Source: Pseudomonadota bacterium (GTDB lineage Bacteria; Pseudomonadota; Alphaproteobacteria; Rhizobiales; Xanthobacteraceae). From it: a DNA stretch of 64,000 bases. The DNA lies in contig JAEXYA010000004.1 in assembly GCA_023451825.1 (NCBI GenBank), positions 41,860 to 105,859 of the forward strand. Reading direction: 5' to 3'. The position numbers were made by a program, and so were the translations under genes. This document shows, in pieces, positions 33,960 to 43,085 of this stretch. The notes under the pieces were generated by a model. It had not been told where the DNA came from, searched no databases, and was given only the letters and a program-made list of their open reading frames with translations. Position 1 is the stretch's first letter. Each line of letters begins with the position of its first letter.

Positions 33960-35090
33960 TTAATGATTTGCAAATGCTTCGCGGTAGCCGGCGACGACGC
34001 CTTCCACCATCGCATCTTGCGAGAAGTGTTGCTTGATGCGTTCACGCAGTATCATGGCACGCGCACGTGTGCCGTTGAGATCGCCGAGTGCTGTTTTGAT
34101 CGCGTCCGCCATCGCGACTGCATTGCTCGGCGCAAACAGCGCGTCGGTGTGCGGGCCGAAAATTTCCGGGATGCCGCCGACGTCAGCCGCGATCATCGGT
34201 ATGCCGGCTGCGCCGGCTTCGATCACCACATAAGGCATGCTGTCGCCGCGTGAGGGAACCACCAGCAGGCGGCCCTTTGAGAAGCCGAAGCGCGGTTTGA
34301 CATGGCCGATGAAGCGCACGGCGCCGCCGAGGCCAAGACGTTCGATCTGCGCCTTGAGAGCATTTGTTTCTTCGCCATCGCCGCCGAGCGTGAGGGTGAC
34401 GGCATGGCCTTCGGCGCGCAGTCGCGCGACGGCATCGACCAGGAGGTCGGCGCCCTTGATGCGACGGAATTCTCCGACATAGCAGATATCGGTGGCATCA
34501 TCGGCGAGTTCGACCGGATCGAATTCACCCGAGGTGACGCCGTTGAAAACGCATTTCACCAGACCCGATGGCGTGCCGATCATGCGCTGATAGGTGTCGC
34601 GGGCGAAGGCGCTCTCGAACAGGAACAGTTCGGTGCGATTCATCAATCCGCGCTCGAGCCGGCTGTAGAAGGCGCCCTTCGGCGTGTTCTGCGGATAGTG
34701 CAGCGAGCCGCCATGGGGCGTGTAGATGCGGATGAGGTCTTTCGCGTGCCCCTTGAGACGCACGAAGGCGCCTGCCTTGGCGCCATGGCCGTGCAGCACG
34801 TCGGGCCGCAATTTGCGGACGAGGCCGTTGAACTTGAACCAGACCGTGATGTCGGTCGGATCGGGCTCGCGCTTGATGGGCAGGCGATGGGTGCCGAGCT
34901 TCATGCGCGGCGCGATCTCTGCCAGCGCGATATCGGCGCGTTCGCCGCCGGTGAGGCTGTCGGCAAGAATGCCGACCTCATGGCCGCGATCGGCCTGGCC
35001 ATTGGCGACATCGATGATGTGACGGAAAATGCCACCGACAGGCGCGCGCACAGCGTGCAGGATTCGGAGCGGCTTATCCGTGGCAGTCAT
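33960..35090 (-). CDS. Family 4 glycosyltransferase
   Basis: 375 residues from ATG 35090; an in-frame start at 35165 would add a basic, unlike-family tail. GT-B fold: LRILHAVRAPVGGIFRHIIDVANG at the acceptor side, HGHGAKAGAFVRL, then ICYVGEFRRIKGADLLVDAVARL and the donor-binding VPSRGDSMPYVVIEAGAAGIPMIAADVGGIPE with the EX7E-type glutamates. It adds a sugar to the lipid-linked repeat unit. HfsJ or HfsL would be the counterpart in a holdfast locus. It is divergent from the co-polymerase gene. Confidence 0.9.
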   Translation of the reverse strand: MTATDKPLRILHAVRAPVGGIFRHIIDVANGQADRGHEVGILADSLTGGERADIALAEIAPRMKLGTHRLPIKREPDPTDITVWFKFNGLVRKLRPDVLHGHGAKAGAFVRLKGHAKDLIRIYTPHGGSLHYPQNTPKGAFYSRLERGLMNRTELFLFESAFARDTYQRMIGTPSGLVKCVFNGVTSGEFDPVELADDATDICYVGEFRRIKGADLLVDAVARLRAEGHAVTLTLGGDGEETNALKAQIERLGLGGAVRFIGHVKPRFGFSKGRLLVVPSRGDSMPYVVIEAGAAGIPMIAADVGGIPEIFGPHTDALFAPSNAVAMADAIKTALGDLNGTRARAMILRERIKQHFSQDAMVEGVVAGYREAFANH

Positions 35091-35325
35091 GGGTGAGACC
35101 AGCTTTCGCCGGGGAGAGGGCACACGCCGCCCTGGACCGGAAATTCCTGAGGCAATTAAGCTCAATAAGCGGCATCGCCGTTAAGAAAGCGTGAGGCTGC
35201 GGGATTCGCTCGCGGCGATTCCGCGATGATGGACCGTCAACTTGCGCGATTAACCGGCCAGCAACCTTAATCGCATTTAATCGATTCCGTTGAGTAGGCG
35301 CTGTGGCGTTCTGTAGGGGTATGCG

Positions 35326-37734
35326 ATGCGTTGGCCGTTTGGGCGTGCGGGTAAGAGTGGTGCGTCGGTTGATCTGGCTCCGAAGGCGCCAGCCGCAGAG
35401 AAGCCCGTCTCGCCGCTGAAGTCGGCATTCAGCTCCAGAACAAAGGAAACGGTGGTCGAGGAGCGCGTCACTGCGCCCGCACCGCCGCAATATGGCGATC
35501 TCGATCTGGGCGCCCTCGGTCGTGCGCTGCTGCGCAAGCGAATGTGGGTCATCGTGCCGACGCTGGTTGCAGCGGTGGGCTCCATCGTTCTCGTCAATCT
35601 CGTCACCCCGCGTTACAAATCTGAATCCCGCATCCTCATCGACGGCCGCGAAAACATCTTCCTGCGGCCCAATGGCGAGCGCAGCGAGGAGCGCCTGTCG
35701 CTCGACGCCGAGGCCGTTGCCAGCCAGGTGCAACTCGTTCTGTCCCGCGATCTCGCGCGTGAGGTCATCAAGAAGAACAAGCTGGCCGAGCGTCCAGAAT
35801 TCGATCCGGTGCTGAAGGGCGCGCAGCCCTGGAAGTCGCTGTTGGCGCTGGTCGGTGCCGCGCGTGATCCGTTCTCGATGACGCCCGAAGAGCGCGTGCT
35901 CGACTCCTATTACGAGCGTCTGACGGCGTTTGCCGTCGACAAATCGCGTGTCATCGTCGTGGAATTCCAGTCGGTCGATCCCGATCTGGCAGCCAAGGTC
36001 GCCAATTCGATCGCCGATGGCTATCTGGTGATGCAGCAGGCGGCGCGGCAGCAACAGGCCAAGGCGGCCGGGCAATGGCTGTCGGGCGAGATCGATGATC
36101 TTCGGACGAAGGTCAATGACGCGGAATCCCGCGCCGAGGATTTCCGTTCCAAGTCGAGCCTGTTCATCGGCACCAACAACACCTCGCTGTCGAACCAGCA
36201 GCTTGGCGAAATCAACAGCCAGCTCAACAATGCCCGTGCGCTGAAGTCGGATGCCGAATCCAAGGCGCGGCTGATCAAGGAGATGCTGCAGACCGGCAAG
36301 CCGATCGAGTTCTCCGAAGTGCTGAATTCGGACCTGATCCGTCGCCTGTCGGAGCAGCGTGTGACGCTGCGGGCGCAGTTGGCTGAACAGTCCTCCACGT
36401 TGCTCGACGCGCATCCGCGCATCAAGGAGCTGCGGGCGCAGCTCGGCGATCTCGACAAGCAGTTGCGCGATGAAGCTGCAAAACTGTCGCGCTCGTTCGA
36501 GAACGATTCCCGCGTTGCTGCCGGCCGCGTCGATGGCTTGACCAACAGCCTCGAACAGCTGAAGCGTCAGGCGTCAAGCAGTAATGGTCAGGACGTGCAG
36601 CTGCGTGCGCTCGAGCGCGAAGCCAAGGCGCAACGCGACCTGCTGGAATCGTATCTGGCCAAATATCGCGAGGCGACGACGCGCGAAAACATCGATGGCG
36701 CGCCGACCGATGGCCGCATCATCTCGCGCGCCATCGTCTCGAACACGCCGGCCTATCCGAAGAAGCTGCCGATCGTGCTGATCACCACGCTCGCGACGCT
36801 GATCCTCACGGCCGGCAGTATCGTCACCAGCGAGCTGCTGCGCATGACCGCGCCACAAGGGCCGTCATCGGGCACGACACGGGTGACGCAGGCCACACGT
36901 CGCGTCGAACCGGAGATGCAGCCCCATGTGGCGCCGGCTGTGCCGCACGCACCTGTACCGACGGCGACGATTGCGCCGGAGCCCGCAGCGGTCATCGCGC
37001 CTGCAACGGTGATCGCGCCCGTGCCCGACGTGGCACCTGCGCCGGTTGCCGAGGTGCCCACCATTGTGCCGGTGCCGGACGTCGCTCCGCTCCGTGACAG
37101 CCATCCAGAACTCGCGGCCGGCGTGACCGAGATCGAACAGCTCGCGCGCGACATGCGCGCTGCCGGCCCCGCGGCCCGCAAGATCACTGTGCTCGGCACC
37201 GGTCATAATGACAGCATCTCGCTCACCGCGCTGACGCTGGCGCGTATCCTGGCGCGTGACGCCAAGGTCGTGCTGGTGGATCTGTCGGCGGCCTCGCCGA
37301 CATTGAAGGCCGTATCGAACGACGCGTCGGCGCCCGGACTTGCGGAATTGATGCTGGGCGAGGCCTCGTTCGGCCAGGTGATCACCAAGGACCGGATGTC
37401 GGGCTTGCATATGGTGATGGCGGGCCGGGCAGGAGCGGATCGCGCGCTGCTGCAGTCGCCGCGCCTGATCATGGCGCTCGACGCGCTGCTGCGTGTTTAT
37501 GACCACGTGCTGCTCGATGCCGGAACGGCGGCCGATCTGCCGGCGGGCATGCTGACGGCCAATGCTCGCGCGATCGTCGTGCCGGAAGCGAGCATGGGCA
37601 TGGAAGCGCGTGCGCGGATGGCCGACGAGCTGCGTGCGGTCGGCTTCGGTGATGTTCGTATGCTGCGTTCGGTGGCGGAAGCGCCGAATGGCGACGAGCC
37701 GAACGGACATGGCCCACGCGTGGTGGCGGCTTAG
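35326..37734 (+). CDS. Polysaccharide co-polymerase (Wzz/ExoP/HfsA-like) with degenerate kinase domain
   Basis: 802 residues. A cytoplasmic N-terminus precedes membrane helix 1 (MWVIVPTLVAAVGSIVLVNLV, about 83-103). The Wzz domain and a long periplasmic coiled coil (about 105-470, including the GumC-type RVTLRAQLAEQSSTLLDAHPRI) follow, then helix 2 (LPIVLITTLATLILTAGSIV) and a Pro/Ala/Val-rich linker. The C-terminal domain has the BY-kinase fold (VVLVDLSAASPTLKAVS, YDHVLLDAGTAADLPAG) but the P-loop reads GTGHNDSISL without lysine and there is no tyrosine cluster. It should set chain length and export without kinase activity. Confidence 0.88.
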   Translation: MRWPFGRAGKSGASVDLAPKAPAAEKPVSPLKSAFSSRTKETVVEERVTAPAPPQYGDLDLGALGRALLRKRMWVIVPTLVAAVGSIVLVNLVTPRYKSESRILIDGRENIFLRPNGERSEERLSLDAEAVASQVQLVLSRDLAREVIKKNKLAERPEFDPVLKGAQPWKSLLALVGAARDPFSMTPEERVLDSYYERLTAFAVDKSRVIVVEFQSVDPDLAAKVANSIADGYLVMQQAARQQQAKAAGQWLSGEIDDLRTKVNDAESRAEDFRSKSSLFIGTNNTSLSNQQLGEINSQLNNARALKSDAESKARLIKEMLQTGKPIEFSEVLNSDLIRRLSEQRVTLRAQLAEQSSTLLDAHPRIKELRAQLGDLDKQLRDEAAKLSRSFENDSRVAAGRVDGLTNSLEQLKRQASSSNGQDVQLRALEREAKAQRDLLESYLAKYREATTRENIDGAPTDGRIISRAIVSNTPAYPKKLPIVLITTLATLILTAGSIVTSELLRMTAPQGPSSGTTRVTQATRRVEPEMQPHVAPAVPHAPVPTATIAPEPAAVIAPATVIAPVPDVAPAPVAEVPTIVPVPDVAPLRDSHPELAAGVTEIEQLARDMRAAGPAARKITVLGTGHNDSISLTALTLARILARDAKVVLVDLSAASPTLKAVSNDASAPGLAELMLGEASFGQVITKDRMSGLHMVMAGRAGADRALLQSPRLIMALDALLRVYDHVLLDAGTAADLPAGMLTANARAIVVPEASMGMEARARMADELRAVGFGDVRMLRSVAEAPNGDEPNGHGPRVVAA

Positions 37735-37743
37735 ATTTTTGTC

Positions 37744-37776
37744 GCCCAGATTGCGCTACGCTCCATCCGGGCTACG
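37744..37776. repeat. Short intergenic palindrome (GCCCAGATTGCGCTACGCTCCATCCGGGCTAC)
   Basis: GCCCAGAT ... ATCCGGGC with GCGCTACGC in the centre. It is half the size of the other elements and probably a single arm of a further family (GTAGCCCGGATGG type). It lies between two convergent genes. Confidence 0.5.
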
Positions 37777-37779
37777 ACA

Positions 37780-38964
37780 TCAGCGCTGAAACGCGCTGCG
37801 CAGTTTCTGCGCCATCTGCAAAAGCGCCGGCGATTGCTTCACCATCCGCTTGGCATGCGCCACTGATGACAGGCCGAGTGCACCCAGCCGGCCGCGCGTG
37901 GTCAACGGAATGTAGCTGTCGAAGATGACTTCATCGTCCTTGCAGAACATCCGCTTGTAGTCGCCTTCACCGATGCCGAGATCGAGCGCACGGATGCCGC
38001 GCTCGGCATAATAGTCCACGATGCTGCGCATCAGGATCAGGCCAGGGCTGTATTTCGCGTTCGCCGACATCGTGTAGGTGTTGAACATCATCGAGAAGCG
38101 ATGTTCGTCGGTGACCCCCGCATACATGGCGATCACTTCCTCGTCGCAGACGAGGGCGTGGATATCGATGGCGTAACCGCCGGCGCGCGGCGTCGCGCAG
38201 GCCTGGCGCAAAAAGCCCTCGATGCCGGGCTCGGCGAACACATCGGGCAGGCCCTGTTCGGCCATGCGTAGCGGCTTCACCGCAAAGAACATGTCGAGCA
38301 CGCGCGTCACGTCCGCGGGCGTTGTCGCAGGCTGATAGCTGTAGCCGGGCAGGCCCTTGTATTTGGCTTCCTTGGTCTTCAGACGCTTGCGCATCGAGCT
38401 GGACACGCGATCATTCGGCGCCGTGTCGGGTGTCATGTTGAGCACCGGACATTCATTGGCGGACGGCTGATGTGGCAGCAGCGCCAGCGGATTGGCGATG
38501 CCGCGCCAGGATTGCGGTTGCTGGAGCAGCGCCAGGACATCGACTTTGTCGGAGCTGGCCTGAATGCCCTTGAGCAGCGCATCCATATCGGCACGCGTTG
38601 CGGCCGCGGCGAAGTCGCGGCGCCACAGCGGCATGTTGAACGTGACATGCTTGCCGCCGGGAAAACTTGCGACGCGCATGCCGTTCTCGCGGCTGATAAT
38701 CAGTGGCAGCAGCATCAGCGGCTGTTGATCATTGTCATAGGCCACGATGATGAAGGGCTGCGCGCCTTCGGCCTTGCCGGCATGGGCCTGCCAGGCGGCG
38801 AGGAAATCGAAGCGCTGATAGGGCGTCGCCAGATGTGCAGGTGTCTCGAACTGCCGCCAGATCGATTCGGCATCCGCGAAATCGTGCAGAATGTCGACGC
38901 GCGCGATGCGGGGCGCGCCGGGACGTGCCGCGATTGGTGGTTCCATTGTCGCAGCCATGGTCAT
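37780..38964 (-). CDS. FemAB/GNAT-type acetyltransferase (CelD/BcsL family, HfsK-like)
   Basis: 394 residues from ATG 38964 (alternatives at 38958 and 39021). The N-terminal part contains WRQFETPAHLATPYQRFDFLAAWQ, typical of the CelD/BcsL group; the C-terminal GNAT domain has KYSPGLILMRSIVDYYAERGIRALDLGIGEGDYKRMFC. In Caulobacter the relative HfsK acetylates holdfast polysaccharide and responds to cyclic di-GMP. Its position beside the co-polymerase and deacetylase genes supports the same kind of role here. Direct cyclic di-GMP binding cannot be judged from sequence. Confidence 0.83.
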   Translation of the reverse strand: MTMAATMEPPIAARPGAPRIARVDILHDFADAESIWRQFETPAHLATPYQRFDFLAAWQAHAGKAEGAQPFIIVAYDNDQQPLMLLPLIISRENGMRVASFPGGKHVTFNMPLWRRDFAAAATRADMDALLKGIQASSDKVDVLALLQQPQSWRGIANPLALLPHQPSANECPVLNMTPDTAPNDRVSSSMRKRLKTKEAKYKGLPGYSYQPATTPADVTRVLDMFFAVKPLRMAEQGLPDVFAEPGIEGFLRQACATPRAGGYAIDIHALVCDEEVIAMYAGVTDEHRFSMMFNTYTMSANAKYSPGLILMRSIVDYYAERGIRALDLGIGEGDYKRMFCKDDEVIFDSYIPLTTRGRLGALGLSSVAHAKRMVKQSPALLQMAQKLRSAFQR

Positions 38965-39036
38965 TGCGAGGCCCTGTCGGGATTTTTCCGTTTGGGGCGA
39001 AGTTTTGCAAAGAATTCTCAAGAAACAGTAAGGAGG

Positions 39037-40080
39037 ATGGCCTGGCGGGATAGCACCGCAGCGGGGATGCCGGTGTCGTCAGGGATGGATTGGTCGTCGC
39101 TCAGGCTGGAACTGGCCTATGCCAGCGGCCTGTGGCGCCTGCTGGAGCCGGCGCGCGGTGGCGCGGGTATCATCCTGAAATTCGAACGCGTGCGGCCGGC
39201 GCGGGATGCTGCATTCCGGCCTTTGAAGGCACATGAGATCACGCCGCAATTTCTGCATCGGGTGATCACCAGCCTGAAGCGCTGGCCGTTCGATATCGTC
39301 TCCATGGACGAGGCCTGTCGTCGCGTGAACGCGCCGCATGCCGGGCGCCGCTTCGTCGTGCTGACGTTTGACGGCGGTACACGTGATTTCATCGATTATG
39401 CATGGCCGCTGCTATCCGGCCATCAGGTGCCGTGCACTGTCTATCTGCCGAGTGCTTTCCCGGACGGCCTGGCGCGGATGTGGTGGCTGGCGCTGGAGCG
39501 GGTAATCGCCACGCAGGATCGCATCAATCTGGTTGTCGATGATGTCCGGCGTTATTTCGAGACGGCTGATATCGCCGGGAAGTATCTTGCTCATCACTAT
39601 CTCGATGGCTGGCTGCGCAGCCTGCCACCGCGCGAGCTTGATCTGGCGATCGACGATCTCTGCCTGCGCTATGATGTCGATCTGGCCGCGCTGTCGCGGG
39701 CGGCAACGATGACGTGGGACGATGTGGCAACGTTCGCGGATCATCCGCTTGCGACCGTTGGCTCAAGCACGTTGAACTATCCGATCCTCGCCAATCTCGA
39801 TGACGCCGCAGCCAGGCGCGAGGTCGCCATGGGGCAGGCGGTCGCCGAAGCGGCGCTCCCGGCATCGCCGCGGCACTTTGCCTTTCCGTTCGGGGACAAG
39901 ACGGCGTTTGGCGCGCGCGATATTGCCGTCGTGAAAGAACAGGGTTTTGCGAGCGCGGTGACGTCGGTGCCGGGTGTGGCGAAGCCAGGCGCGGATTTGC
40001 ATACGCTGCCGCGGCTTGCATGGGATGGCCGGCGCAGCTCGTTGCGCGTGCTTCGCGTGATGATCAGCGGTTGGCTGTAG
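39037..40080 (+). CDS. Polysaccharide-deacetylase-like protein with degenerate active site
   Basis: 347 residues from ATG 39037; AGGAGG abuts this ATG, so a start at 39085 (MDWSSLRLEL) is possible. The NodB fold is readable: RRFVVLTFDGGTRDF at residues 104-118 and FAFPFGDKTAFG near 287. The first motif is TFDGG, not TFDDG, so the metal-ligand aspartate is lost. The histidine motif (normally H-S/T-x2-H) reads GSSTLNYP at 242-249, so both histidines are lost. The protein is probably inactive as a deacetylase. Its TAG stop is part of the next family B palindrome. It sits in the position of HfsH in holdfast loci. Confidence 0.82.
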   Translation: MAWRDSTAAGMPVSSGMDWSSLRLELAYASGLWRLLEPARGGAGIILKFERVRPARDAAFRPLKAHEITPQFLHRVITSLKRWPFDIVSMDEACRRVNAPHAGRRFVVLTFDGGTRDFIDYAWPLLSGHQVPCTVYLPSAFPDGLARMWWLALERVIATQDRINLVVDDVRRYFETADIAGKYLAHHYLDGWLRSLPPRELDLAIDDLCLRYDVDLAALSRAATMTWDDVATFADHPLATVGSSTLNYPILANLDDAAARREVAMGQAVAEAALPASPRHFAFPFGDKTAFGARDIAVVKEQGFASAVTSVPGVAKPGADLHTLPRLAWDGRRSSLRVLRVMISGWL

Positions 40081-40181
40081 GATGGGTAGAGCGGAGGCGC
40101 GTTAGCGCCGGAGCGAAACCCATCAGCGGAGGTTGCGGCAAGGTAAAGCGATGGGTTTCGCTGCGCTCTACCCATCCTACG
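40077..40181. repeat. Intergenic palindrome, family B
   Basis: GTAGGATGGGTAGAGCGGAGGCGCG ... GCGAAACCCATCA ... GATGGGTTTCGCTGCGCTCTACCCATCCTACG, between convergent genes. Its first TAG (40078-40080) is the stop codon of the deacetylase-like gene. Confidence 0.88.
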
Positions 40182-40184
40182 ACT

Positions 40185-40400
40185 TCACCCTTCTTCCTTG
40201 TCCGGCTTCTGCATCCAGCTGACGATTGGCATCGCCGGAAGCACCCAGCCGATGCCCGCCACCACATAGAAGATCGCCTGTCGCCAGCCCGAGGCGGCGA
40301 GCCAGGGCATCTGTGCCATTGCCATGCCGAGCAGCGACCAGACCACCACCAAAATCAGGAGCAGGATGGTTCCAAGGAATTTTCGCGTGCGGATTTTCAT
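40185..40400 (-). CDS. DUF2842 membrane protein
   Basis: 71 residues. MKIRTRKFLGTILLLILVVVW starts a first helix, and GWRQAIFYVVAGIGWVLPAMPIVSWM forms a second; a short charged tail ends KPDKEEG. This is the whole of DUF2842, a small inner-membrane family found in alphaproteobacteria, often near ctaA or respiratory genes. It is divergent from ctaA here. Function not established. Confidence 0.85.
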   Translation of the reverse strand: MKIRTRKFLGTILLLILVVVWSLLGMAMAQMPWLAASGWRQAIFYVVAGIGWVLPAMPIVSWMQKPDKEEG

Positions 40401-40528
40401 TGAGGCCGGAACCGGGTGGGCAAAGTGCCCAACTTTGCAGGGCAGGGCGGGCGGACTATAAGGGGCGCGAAAATCCGTTAAAAGCGCTGTTTTGCAAAGC
40501 GCTGCCTGAACGCACCGAGATTGATTTG

Positions 40529-41605
40529 ATGGCCGCCATTTCCAAAATCCGCGACAAGGAATTGCGCCCGGTGCGCGTGTGGCTGATGGTGGTCGCGGCG
40601 ATGATCGTGGCCATGGTATTGGTCGGCGGCGCCACCCGGCTGACGGAATCGGGGTTGTCCATCGTCGAATGGAAGCCGGTCACCGGCACGCTGCCGCCGC
40701 TCACCGAAGCGCATTGGCACGAGGCCTTCGAGGCCTACAAGAAAATCCCGCAATATCGCGAGCTCAATCACGGCATGAGCCTTGCGGAATTCAAGAACAT
40801 CTTCTGGTGGGAGTGGAGCCACCGGTTGCTCGGCCGCACCATCGGCATGGTATTCCTGCTGCCGTTCCTGTTCTTCCTGTGGCGCCGGAAGGTGCCGTCC
40901 GAGTTTAAAAAGCCGCTCTGGGTGATCTTTGCGCTCGGTGGCCTGCAGGGCTTTGTCGGCTGGTGGATGGTGGCCTCGGGGCTCACGCATCGCGTCGAGG
41001 TGTCGCAATATCGGCTGGCCGTGCATCTGATGCTGGCGCTAATCATCCTCTCCGCCATCGTCTGGGTGCTGCGACGGATGAGTGCCGGAGCCATGGCGCT
41101 TGCATCAACGCGGCTGCGCGTCACGAGCTGGGTGCTGCTCGGACTCACTTTCTTACAGATCTATTTCGGCGCGCTGGTTGCGGGCTTGCGTGCGGGTCGC
41201 GTTTTCAACACCTGGCCGTACATCGACGGCGCATTCATTCCGTCGGCGTCGCGGCTGTTCTTCGAAGATCCGTGGTGGCGCAACATGTTCGACAATGCGC
41301 TGACGGTGCAGTTCCAGCATCGCATGACGGCCTATCTGCTGTTCGCCGTGGCGATCTGGCACGCGCTGGATGCGCTGCTGGCAAAGGCCGAGCGGTCGGT
41401 CGTGATTGGCGCGCTGTGGATGGTGGCTGCGATTGCGGTGCAGGCGATGCTCGGCATTCTCACGCTGCTGCATCAGGTGCCGATCGATCTCGCGCTGGCC
41501 CATCAGGGCGTCGCGATCGTGGTGCTGACGCTGGCGATATTGCAGGTGGAGCGGATGAAGGTGCGTGATGTGCCGCACGTCGCGCAGGTTCTGCAGCCGG
41601 CTTGA
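40529..41605 (+). CDS. ctaA: Heme A synthase
   Basis: 358 residues from ATG 40529; the earlier in-frame starts run through the DUF2842 promoter and are rejected. It is an eight-helix COX15/CtaA protein of the alphaproteobacterial type that oxidises heme O to heme A for cytochrome aa3 oxidase. Conserved features: VGGATRLTESGLSIVEWKPVTGTLPPL, EFKNIFWWEWSHRLLGR, the LTHRVEVSQYRLAVHL pair of heme histidines, FNTWPYIDG and QFQHRMTAYLLF. A GTAGGGTGGG palindrome follows the stop. Confidence 0.95.
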   Translation: MAAISKIRDKELRPVRVWLMVVAAMIVAMVLVGGATRLTESGLSIVEWKPVTGTLPPLTEAHWHEAFEAYKKIPQYRELNHGMSLAEFKNIFWWEWSHRLLGRTIGMVFLLPFLFFLWRRKVPSEFKKPLWVIFALGGLQGFVGWWMVASGLTHRVEVSQYRLAVHLMLALIILSAIVWVLRRMSAGAMALASTRLRVTSWVLLGLTFLQIYFGALVAGLRAGRVFNTWPYIDGAFIPSASRLFFEDPWWRNMFDNALTVQFQHRMTAYLLFAVAIWHALDALLAKAERSVVIGALWMVAAIAVQAMLGILTLLHQVPIDLALAHQGVAIVVLTLAILQVERMKVRDVPHVAQVLQPA

Positions 41606-41615
41606 TCGCTCGAAT

Positions 41616-41697
41616 GTAGGGTGGGCAAAGCGAAGCGTGCCCACCTTCAAGTGCACGGCTGGTGGAGGTGGGCACGCTTACGCTTTGCCCACCCTAC
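41616..41697. repeat. Intergenic palindrome, family E (GTAGGGTGGGCAAAG)
   Basis: GTAGGGTGGGCAAAGCGAAGCGTGCCCACC ... GGTGGGCACGCTTACGCTTTGCCCACCCTACG between convergent ctaA and metY. It is the only copy of this family in the window but has the same GTAGG...CCTAC ends as B and C. Confidence 0.82.
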
Positions 41698-41706
41698 GGG
41701 CCGGAA

Positions 41707-42987
41707 TTACGCCCCCAGCGCCTGCTCCAGATCCGCGATCAGGTCTTCCTTATCCTCGATGCCCACAGACAGGCGCACCACATCTGGCCCCGCGCCTGAC
41801 CGCGTCTTGGCGTCATCGTCGAGTTGGCTGTGGGTGGTGGAGGCCGGGTGGATCACCAGCGAGCGGGTGTCGCCGACATTGGCGAGATGCGAGAACAGTT
41901 TCAAGTTCGACACCAGGCTGACGCCGGCGTCATAGCCGCCCTTCAGGCTGAAGGTGAACACCGCACCCGCACCCTTCGGCGCGTATTTTCGGGCGAGGGC
42001 ATGATATTTGTCGTTCGGCAAACCGGCATAATTCACCGCGGCGACGGCGGGGTGCGCCGACAGCCATTCTGCCACTGCCTTGGCGTTGTCGCTGTGCTTC
42101 TGCATGCGCAGTGGCAGCGTTTCGATGCCGGTCTGGATCATGAACGCATTGAACGGCGACAGCGCCGGACCGAGATCGCGCAGGCCGAGTACACGGCAGG
42201 CGATGGCGAAGGAGAAGTTTCCAAACGTCTCCTGCAGCTTGATGCCGTGATATTCCGGCCGTGGCTCCGACAGCACTGGATATTTGCCATCCTTCGACCA
42301 GTCGAACGTACCGGCATCGACGATGATGCCGCCGAGCGAATTGCCGTGGCCGCCGAGAAACTTTGTCAGCGAATGCACGACGATATCGGCGCCATGATCG
42401 ATCGGCTTGATGAGGTAGGGCGTCGCCAGCGTGTTGTCGACGATCAGCGGCACGCCCGCCTTGCGGGCGACGGCAGCGACGCCTTCGATATCGGTGATCG
42501 AGCCGGCCGGGTTGGCGATGGACTCGATGAAGATGGCTTTCGTCTTCGGCGTCACCGCGCGCTCGAATGAAGCGACATCATCGGGATCGGCCCACACCAC
42601 ATTCCAGCCAAAGCTCTTGAAGGCGTGCGAAAACTGGTTGATCGAGCCGCCATAGAGTTTCCGCGAGGCGATGAATTCGTCGCCGGGTTGCAGGAGCTGC
42701 TGGAACACGACGAGCTGTGCGGCATGGCCGGATGCGACGGCCAGCGCAGCCGTACCGCCTTCGAGCGCTGCGACGCGCTCTTCCAGTACGGCGGTCGTCG
42801 GATTGGTGATGCGGGTATAGATATTGCCGAAGGACTGCAGGCCGAACAGCGAAGCCGCGTGATCGGCGTCGTTGAAGACGAAAGACGTGGTCTGGTAGAT
42901 CGGCGTCGCGCGGGCGCCGGTGGTCGGATCGGGCTGCGCGCCGGCATGGACGGCAAGGGTTCCAAAACCTGGAATACGGTCGTTCAT
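41707..42987 (-). CDS. metY: O-acetylhomoserine aminocarboxypropyltransferase (sulfhydrylase)
   Basis: 426 residues, gamma-family PLP enzyme of the Cys/Met metabolism class. It makes homocysteine directly from O-acetylhomoserine and sulfide. FGTLAVHAGAQPDPTTGARATPIYQTTSFVF is the typical start; the PLP lysine lies in VVHSLTKFLGGHGN, and IFIESIANPAG and VDNTLATPYL are family-specific. The length and PTTGAR start favour metY over metB or metZ. A four-segment fold of possible regulatory role lies upstream (43086-43127); no SAM-II riboswitch is recognisable. Confidence 0.92.
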   Translation of the reverse strand: MNDRIPGFGTLAVHAGAQPDPTTGARATPIYQTTSFVFNDADHAASLFGLQSFGNIYTRITNPTTAVLEERVAALEGGTAALAVASGHAAQLVVFQQLLQPGDEFIASRKLYGGSINQFSHAFKSFGWNVVWADPDDVASFERAVTPKTKAIFIESIANPAGSITDIEGVAAVARKAGVPLIVDNTLATPYLIKPIDHGADIVVHSLTKFLGGHGNSLGGIIVDAGTFDWSKDGKYPVLSEPRPEYHGIKLQETFGNFSFAIACRVLGLRDLGPALSPFNAFMIQTGIETLPLRMQKHSDNAKAVAEWLSAHPAVAAVNYAGLPNDKYHALARKYAPKGAGAVFTFSLKGGYDAGVSLVSNLKLFSHLANVGDTRSLVIHPASTTHSQLDDDAKTRSGAGPDVVRLSVGIEDKEDLIADLEQALGA

Positions 42988-43085
42988 CTTTTCTCCCCCT
43001 CAAAGGTCGATCTGGTTGGCGCCAAACTGATCGGGCAGGGCGGCGGCGTCAAGGCAGGGCGGTATCGTGCCCGGTGTTCGCAACA

